This document shows, piece by piece, positions 27,950 to 32,350 of a stretch of DNA of 32,350 nucleotides (its first letter is position 1; each line of letters starts with the position of its first letter). Under the pieces are notes generated by a model. It did no database searches. It was not told the origin of the DNA and saw nothing but the letters and a program-made list of their open reading frames with translations. Where the stretch lies: the NCBI GenBank assembly GCA_027859235.1, contig JAQIBE010000082.1:1-32350 (forward strand). The letters run 5' to 3'. Origin of the DNA: Desulfobulbaceae bacterium (GTDB taxonomy: Bacteria > Desulfobacterota > Desulfobulbia > Desulfobulbales > SURF-16). Position numbers and translations under genes: made by a program.

Positions 27950-28582
27950 ATGAACAGCAACTCTACTTTATTGCAACGCCATACCCCCCAGGTCCGCGCG
28001 AATCATTGGTTTGTCGTGATTGCCTTTACCCTGGTCGCCCTCAGCGGGCTGGCTTTTTTCCACCCCGCCTTTTATTTTCTGAGCAACCTCTTCGGCGGCG
28101 GGCCCTGGGCGCGGATCCTGCACCCTTTTGCCGGCGTCGTCCTGTTTTTGGCCTTTTTGCTGCTTGTTGCTAGACAATGGCGACACAACCGCATCACAGC
28201 AGCCGACCGGCAATGGCAACAGCAGATGATGGCGATTATGATGAATCGGGGCCATGATCTCCCGGAAATAGGGCGCTACAACATCGGCCAGAAATACCTG
28301 TTTCGGACCTTGCTGGTCATGATTCCCCTGCTGTTTTTAACAGGCATCGTCATCTGGCAGCCGTACTTTGCCCCTGAATTTCCCATCGGTGTGGTGCGGT
28401 TGGCGGTGATGACCCACGCCATCGTCGCTTTTATCGCCATGATCTCCATTATTGTCCACATCTACGCGGCTTACTGGACCAAAGGAGCCATTCGCGGCAT
28501 GATACGCGGCACCGTAACCGCCGCCTGGGCTAAACACCATTATCCCGGCTGGTATAAAGAAATGACCAAGGGGAGGGAATAA
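27950..28582 (+). CDS. fdnI: Formate dehydrogenase cytochrome b556 (gamma) subunit
   Basis: A 210-aa membrane protein with about four transmembrane helices that binds two haems b and reduces quinone. Histidines 19, 58, 156 and 170 lie one residue away from the haem ligands known in E. coli FdnI (18, 57, 155, 169). Helices include HWFVVIAFTLVALSGLAFF, FAGVVLFLAFLLLVA, LLVMIPLLFLTGIVIW and HAIVAFIAMISIIVHIY. GAGGAG precedes the ATG. Its stop codon shares one base with the fdhE start (TAATG), so the genes are coupled. Confidence 0.95.
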   Translation: MNSNSTLLQRHTPQVRANHWFVVIAFTLVALSGLAFFHPAFYFLSNLFGGGPWARILHPFAGVVLFLAFLLLVARQWRHNRITAADRQWQQQMMAIMMNRGHDLPEIGRYNIGQKYLFRTLLVMIPLLFLTGIVIWQPYFAPEFPIGVVRLAVMTHAIVAFIAMISIIVHIYAAYWTKGAIRGMIRGTVTAAWAKHHYPGWYKEMTKGRE

Positions 28583-29505
28583 TGACGACCATTATGAAGC
28601 CCGGCGAAATCGAACCGCCGGTCCCAAAAGCTCCATGGCTCCGGCTCCCTGAACGGGAAACCCTCTTCGCCAGAAGGGGGGAGCGCTGCAAGACCTTGGC
28701 CAAGGGGCATGTTCTGGAGGAGTATCTTTTATTCATGGCCAAGGTGGCCGAGGCCCAGCAGGAAGCCCTGAACAGCTATGGACAGACGGCCCTGCCAGAC
28801 GCTGCCCTTCTGCACCTTTGTCGCCAACACGGGATGCCGCCCCTTGCCAGGCAAAATTGGCAACGGGATGCAAGCTGGCATGGGGCGTTGCGTGAAATTA
28901 TCGGCATGGTGCGCGATGCCGCAAAACCGGCTACCAAGAGCAGCCTGGACCGATTGCTGGCAGAAGGCGGGCCGGCATTCGAGGCCATGGCGGACCGCCT
29001 GCTCGCCGGCGACTACGCGGGCATTGATCTCGCGGCAGCACCCCTGGTAGGAGCGGCGCTTCAGGTGTACTGGATGCACCTGGTCACCACCCTGGGCCGG
29101 GACGCCTTCGAACGCAGCGCCGCCCCGAACCTGTGCCCGGTTTGTGCCTCGCCACCGCTTACAAGCATCGTGCACCACGATGGCATCGAAAAAGGCCAGC
29201 GTTATCTGCACTGTTCGCTGTGCGCCTCGGAATGGCATATGGTCCGGATAAAATGCACCACCTGCCAATCCACCAAGGACATCGCCTACCACGGCATTGC
29301 CGGAGATGCGGGCGCGATCAAGGCAGAGACCTGCGACGAATGCCAAAGCTATCTCAAGATCATGTCCATGGAGCACGATCCGAATCTCGAACCCACGGTG
29401 GACGATCTGGCCAGCTTGCCCCTCGACATTTTGATGGATAAAGCCGGCTTCATGCGCAGCTCCGCCAGTTTCTTTTTAATTCCGGCGGAAGAAGTGGTCG
29501 CCTGA
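28582..29505 (+). CDS. fdhE: Formate dehydrogenase accessory protein FdhE
   Basis: A 307-aa cytoplasmic accessory protein needed for maturation of respiratory formate dehydrogenases. In E. coli, FdhE is an iron-binding rubredoxin-like protein that acts on FdnG/FdoG before Tat export. Four CxxC pairs are present: CPVC (185-188), CSLC (211-214), CTTC (225-228) and CDEC (251-254), with SEWHMVRIKC matching the family core. The start overlaps the fdnI stop by one base, with GGGAGGG just upstream. It is the last gene of the operon; no clear terminator follows. Confidence 0.95.
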   Translation: MTTIMKPGEIEPPVPKAPWLRLPERETLFARRGERCKTLAKGHVLEEYLLFMAKVAEAQQEALNSYGQTALPDAALLHLCRQHGMPPLARQNWQRDASWHGALREIIGMVRDAAKPATKSSLDRLLAEGGPAFEAMADRLLAGDYAGIDLAAAPLVGAALQVYWMHLVTTLGRDAFERSAAPNLCPVCASPPLTSIVHHDGIEKGQRYLHCSLCASEWHMVRIKCTTCQSTKDIAYHGIAGDAGAIKAETCDECQSYLKIMSMEHDPNLEPTVDDLASLPLDILMDKAGFMRSSASFFLIPAEEVVA

Positions 29506-29816
29506 TCTGGTCATTTTTTTTGCTGGTTGCCATCCTGCAGCAACAGGAACATGGGCAAAGATGGCCTTGAATTTCCGTTGGGATAAACCGCGTTAAGGCG
29601 AAGTCTGATTCCAGTTAAGGAAGGGGGATAATGGTGAAAATTGCGCACAGTTTACGCAGAAGTCAAAGGCCTTATCCAAATTCAGGGGACACCTTACTCA
29701 ATTGCGCTGTCAATAATGAAGCAAGGTGTCCCCGGAATTTTCCATGAACTTAGGACTTATAAGCGAGACTCATGCTTAGAACCAGTCCATAAACACTAAC
29801 CCCGATTGGAGGCAAT
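29506..29816. other. Intergenic region after fdhE
   Basis: No gene is seen. The T-run right after the fdhE stop (about 29514-29521) lacks a good stem in front of it. The second half contains the inverted-repeat mini-element at 29679-29739, and the right end carries the GGAGG ribosome binding site of the DUF1508 gene. Confidence 0.6.
29679..29739. repeat. Inverted-repeat mini-element with GGGGACACC ends
   Basis: The left arm AATTCAGGGGACACCTTAC (29679-29697) and the complement of 29721-29739 (AATTCCGGGGACACCTTGC) differ at two positions, with 23 bp between. The GGGGACACC..GGTGTCCCC ends resemble those flanking REP-associated Y1 transposases, so this may be a non-autonomous or deletion derivative. 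The 12-mer GTCCCCGGAATT from its right arm also occurs at 1860-1871. Confidence 0.6.
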
Positions 29817-30152
29817 ATGATTGGTAAATATGTTATTGAAAAAGCAAAGGACGAGAAGTTTTACTTCAACCTCAAAGCAGCAAACGGCCAGGTGATTCTG
29901 ACCAGTGCGATGTACACGGCCAAAGCGAGTGCCCAGAATGGCATTGAGTCGATCCAAAAGAATTCGACCAGTGATGACAACTATGAGCGTAAAGAGTCCA
30001 AGAACAGCCAACCCTATTTTTTGCTGAAGGCACTGAATCAGCAGATCATCGGGAATAGTCAGATGTACTCTTCCGCAGCGGCTATGGAGGCGGGGATCGC
30101 TTCTATTAAACACAATGGTCCCAGTACTACGGTGGAAGATCTCACTAATTAA
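29817..30152 (+). CDS. yegP: YegP family protein, two DUF1508 repeats
   Basis: A 111-aa soluble protein made of two tandem DUF1508 repeats, the same size as E. coli YegP. Repeat one (about 2-48) reads GKYVIEKAKDEKFYFNLKAA..NGQVILTSAMYTAKASAQNGIESIQ. Repeat two (about 60-101) reads KNSQPYFLLKALNQQIIGNSQMYSS..AMEAGIASIK. GGAGG lies 4 nt before the ATG. The gene stands alone and ends in a strong terminator. The biochemical role of the family is unknown; small DUF1508 proteins are often stress-induced, which is only a hint here. Confidence 0.9.
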   Translation: MIGKYVIEKAKDEKFYFNLKAANGQVILTSAMYTAKASAQNGIESIQKNSTSDDNYERKESKNSQPYFLLKALNQQIIGNSQMYSSAAAMEAGIASIKHNGPSTTVEDLTN

Positions 30153-30170
30153 CCTTTGTCATGCTACAAG

Positions 30171-30209
30171 AAAAAAGAGGCCCCTGTATAAAACAGGGGC
30201 CTCTTTTTT
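30171..30209. terminator. Rho-independent terminator after yegP
   Basis: A perfect 17-bp stem (30171-30187 with 30193-30209) closes a 5-nt loop. The GC core GAGGCCCCTGT is flanked by A and T runs. It can act in both directions and also serves the convergent lipoprotein gene ending at 30313. Confidence 0.95.
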
Positions 30210-30312
30210 TGGTACGGACAGTGAGATCATTCCGAGGTCAGCAAGGGGGCATCCATTAAAAGGCCCTTGTCAAGAGATAGAGGAGCCAGATTCCGGCTTC
30301 CCTCCGCGCCTC

Positions 30313-31944
30313 TCATTGCTCCACATCCTCATCGCGCTCATACTTATCCGTACGACGACTCCGGCCTGGTCGGCTCATTGATTTTCCAGCTTCAACCCGC
30401 CGCTGCAAATTGGACTGTCTTTTTTTCCTGCTTTTCAGCAGCTTGTTTTTGGCCGGCACTTCAGCCTTTACAACCAGGATATCAGCCAACAGATAGGGGT
30501 CATCAAAATAAGCACGACCGACCAGGGTAATGGGTTGCCGGCCACGCTGGCGCATGGCGCCAATATTTGGAATCCCCATGGGGAAGAGAAAGTACCGCTC
30601 CAAACGGCTGGTATCATCAACATAGCCGTCCTCATCAAAGAATTTCGTCTGCAGCTCCCCGCTGTGTCGCTCAAGGAGAGCATAGGGCAGCAAACGGTAC
30701 TTCTGGTTTTCGTCATCCAGACTCCGGGTCGCAACCCCAACCACCCTGTTTGAGCCGGATTCCACCTGCACACTTAAATGATTCGACGGTTCAATCCGGG
30801 GAAGCAGACCGGCAATACGGGGACTGAAACCAGTATGACCCTGCGGTTTCTGCACCACCAGATCATCATTCAGCAGGCCGAAATAAAAACACCCGCAATT
30901 GCCGATGGAGTCATACACCAGAGGACGCCCCTGCCAATCGAGGGTGACCCGAACGTTCATGCCGTCAAGATGACCCGCCGTATACCACGGCGCGGGTTCC
31001 CGCCGTTCGTTAAACCAGATCACATAATTAATCTGCAAGGCGGGAATACCCTGGATCAGAGCATGACTCAAATAATAATAGACCACCGGATCATGTTCAT
31101 CCACCTGCCACCGCGCACCACTCTTGCTGATACGGCCAAAGGAATCCCCTCCTAACTCAAAGACAGGGCTATAATGACGCACTAAATCATCCAGCTCCTG
31201 TTCTGCAAACTGAAAGTTCAAAAAAGGTTTTAAACGGCCATTACGCAAAATAAGCTCGATTCTCTTAGCAGATAACGGTCGGCCAGCCCGGGGCTCAATA
31301 ATTCGTTTGACTGCAAGAGGTTGGGCCCCCACCAGAACAGGGTGCTCATCCTCATACACCTTAATCCGGTGACCGACATAGAGCTGCGTCACAGGGTATA
31401 GTCCCAAAATTCGATAGAGGGTGGAATAATCCTGATCCGTATTCACCGCCTTCATGACCTTGTGGAAATAATCCGGATCCCTGCGGTCAGCCTGCAGCAA
31501 TTCGGCAGAACAACTGGCAACATGCCGTTTGAAGACACCTTCATCAGCAATAGTCCCGTCCGGGATAAGATCAGCCAGGGCGGAATCAGATAGGAATTCA
31601 AGCTCCAGATACCGCCGCTGCAAATCCAGCACCCGCATCTGCTCAATAAGGGCATGTTCCTCACGGGAAGAGTGGGCCAGCTGACCGAGAGCCAGAAGAA
31701 ATCGATCCGCTCGCAGATAATCATAGCCGTCAAGAAGGGGGGCATAACTATCCCGCACCTTTTCCCGGGTTATAACATCCTCCATGGAGTGCCATAAGGC
31801 CTGGCACTCGCCAGAAATCTTTGGCGGCACCGGGGAAATTGTTGCACAACCAGCCGTGAAAAACGACAGCAATAGTGCAACAATGAAAAGACAACCACCA
31901 TCAAGAAATACACGCTTATTTATTCTCCCCGTAGACCGCTTCAT
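30313..31944 (-). CDS. Large lipoprotein of unknown function
   Basis: A 543-aa predicted lipoprotein. The ATG at 31944 is chosen because the signal peptide then starts correctly (basic MKRSTGRINKR, hydrophobic LFIVALLLSFF, lipobox FTAGC with Cys33) and GAGGTGAG lies upstream; the open frame extends to 32043 without a site. I do not recognise the family. The body contains a conserved-looking centre (ALQINYVIWFNERREPAPWY, then HLDGMNVRVTLDWQGRPLVYDS and GNCGCFYFG) and ends in a very basic, repeat-poor tail (KNKLLKSRKKRQSNLQRR..RPGRSRRTDKYERDED). Aromatic and charged motifs would suit an envelope enzyme or binding protein, but this is guesswork. Convergent with yegP, sharing its terminator. Confidence 0.72.
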   Translation of the reverse strand: MKRSTGRINKRVFLDGGCLFIVALLLSFFTAGCATISPVPPKISGECQALWHSMEDVITREKVRDSYAPLLDGYDYLRADRFLLALGQLAHSSREEHALIEQMRVLDLQRRYLELEFLSDSALADLIPDGTIADEGVFKRHVASCSAELLQADRRDPDYFHKVMKAVNTDQDYSTLYRILGLYPVTQLYVGHRIKVYEDEHPVLVGAQPLAVKRIIEPRAGRPLSAKRIELILRNGRLKPFLNFQFAEQELDDLVRHYSPVFELGGDSFGRISKSGARWQVDEHDPVVYYYLSHALIQGIPALQINYVIWFNERREPAPWYTAGHLDGMNVRVTLDWQGRPLVYDSIGNCGCFYFGLLNDDLVVQKPQGHTGFSPRIAGLLPRIEPSNHLSVQVESGSNRVVGVATRSLDDENQKYRLLPYALLERHSGELQTKFFDEDGYVDDTSRLERYFLFPMGIPNIGAMRQRGRQPITLVGRAYFDDPYLLADILVVKAEVPAKNKLLKSRKKRQSNLQRRVEAGKSMSRPGRSRRTDKYERDEDVEQ

Positions 31945-32350
31945 AAAAAAATCACTCACCTCTTGTTCGTTGTTTAACGCTCTCCATTCTTGGCTTCCCT
32001 CACACCACGGGCTGTGGTTAAACGGATAATGGACGTCTTGCAACTCATACTATCACATATCAGCAGCACACCCTGTTCAAGCAAACTCCTGATAACGAAA
32101 GACCATTGGCGCCCCCGTTCTGTTCTCCAGAATGGCTCTCTTACAGTGGACAAAGCGGCCAAATCTACCCGTACCATGCGTGTTATACTTCCACGCGAGC
32201 CCGACAAGCAATTGGTATCAATTTAAGTTGAAAAAGGGGTCAAGTCCGCTTTTGGCTTTTGTTCTATTTTCAGCATTGTTGAAATCATGGTTCATTCTTT
32301 TTCCCCTCGGGCCAGCATATTCATAATCAAGCGGATCATTAAATCCTTCT
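31945..32350. other. Right-hand intergenic region
   Basis: No supported gene is seen. It carries the leader of the lipoprotein gene. At 32235-32246 the sequence AGGGGTCAAGTC occurs, followed by CGCTTTTGGCTTTTG; the same 12-mer is found on the minus strand at 108-119. This motif resembles the outer ends of REP-associated transposon-like elements, so another mobile element may begin here and run off the window. Confidence 0.45.

Noticed and set aside
31974-32207. 77-codon minus-strand frame upstream of the lipoprotein
   Set aside because: No ribosome binding site, no recognisable sequence, and an equally long plus-strand frame overlaps it.

Overview
The window looks like a chromosomal segment of a Gram-negative, anaerobically respiring bacterium. 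Supporting signs are two lipoproteins, an octaheme c-type cytochrome, a Tat-exported selenocysteine formate dehydrogenase with its membrane cytochrome b, and a c-di-AMP synthase. The gene mix suits a Desulfobacterota (delta-proteobacterial, e.g. Desulfobulbales-like) genome. That placement is inference; no rRNA or other marker gene is present.

Layout. (1) 1-1.7 kb: the edge of a probable group II intron (minus strand), then an octaheme lipoprotein closed by a strong bidirectional terminator. (2) 1.9-3.9 kb, minus strand: a PAS histidine kinase overlapping a diadenylate cyclase. (3) 4.1-5.4 kb: a gene graveyard with half a GGDEF domain, a frameshifted REP-associated (Y1) transposase and a P-type ATPase that has lost nearly all of its middle. 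(4) 5.4-21.6 kb, minus strand: a large alpha-glucan/trehalose cluster. Read in transcription order it is cfa, a 20-bp inverted repeat, glgE, treS-maltokinase, glgB, malQ, a scar of restriction-modification genes, a beta-phosphoglucomutase/trehalose-phosphatase fusion, a GH65 phosphorylase, chaB, a small discoidin-like protein and the ATPase remnant. (5) 21.8-23.4 kb, minus strand: a ferredoxin-nitroreductase and a truncated membrane sensor. (6) 24.0-29.5 kb, plus strand: a complete fdnGHI-fdhE operon with an in-frame UGA and SECIS hairpin. (7) 29.5-32.3 kb: a small inverted-repeat element, a YegP-like DUF1508 protein with a textbook terminator, and a large lipoprotein of unknown function.

How the genes fit together. 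The glucan cluster encodes a full GlgE route. TreS interconverts trehalose and maltose, its fused kinase makes maltose-1-phosphate, GlgE adds maltosyl units to alpha-glucan, and GlgB branches it. MalQ rearranges maltodextrins. The HAD fusion plus GH65 protein form a second module that could phosphorolyse a disaccharide and salvage beta-glucose-1-phosphate, while also dephosphorylating trehalose-6-phosphate. With cfa and chaB nearby, storage and osmotic or desiccation stress is a reasonable reading. The fdn operon would feed electrons from periplasmic formate to the quinone pool. Many small scars (intron, Y1 elements, RhuM/HsdR pieces, broken sensor) show that the intergenic space has been repeatedly invaded and decayed, while the main operons stay intact.
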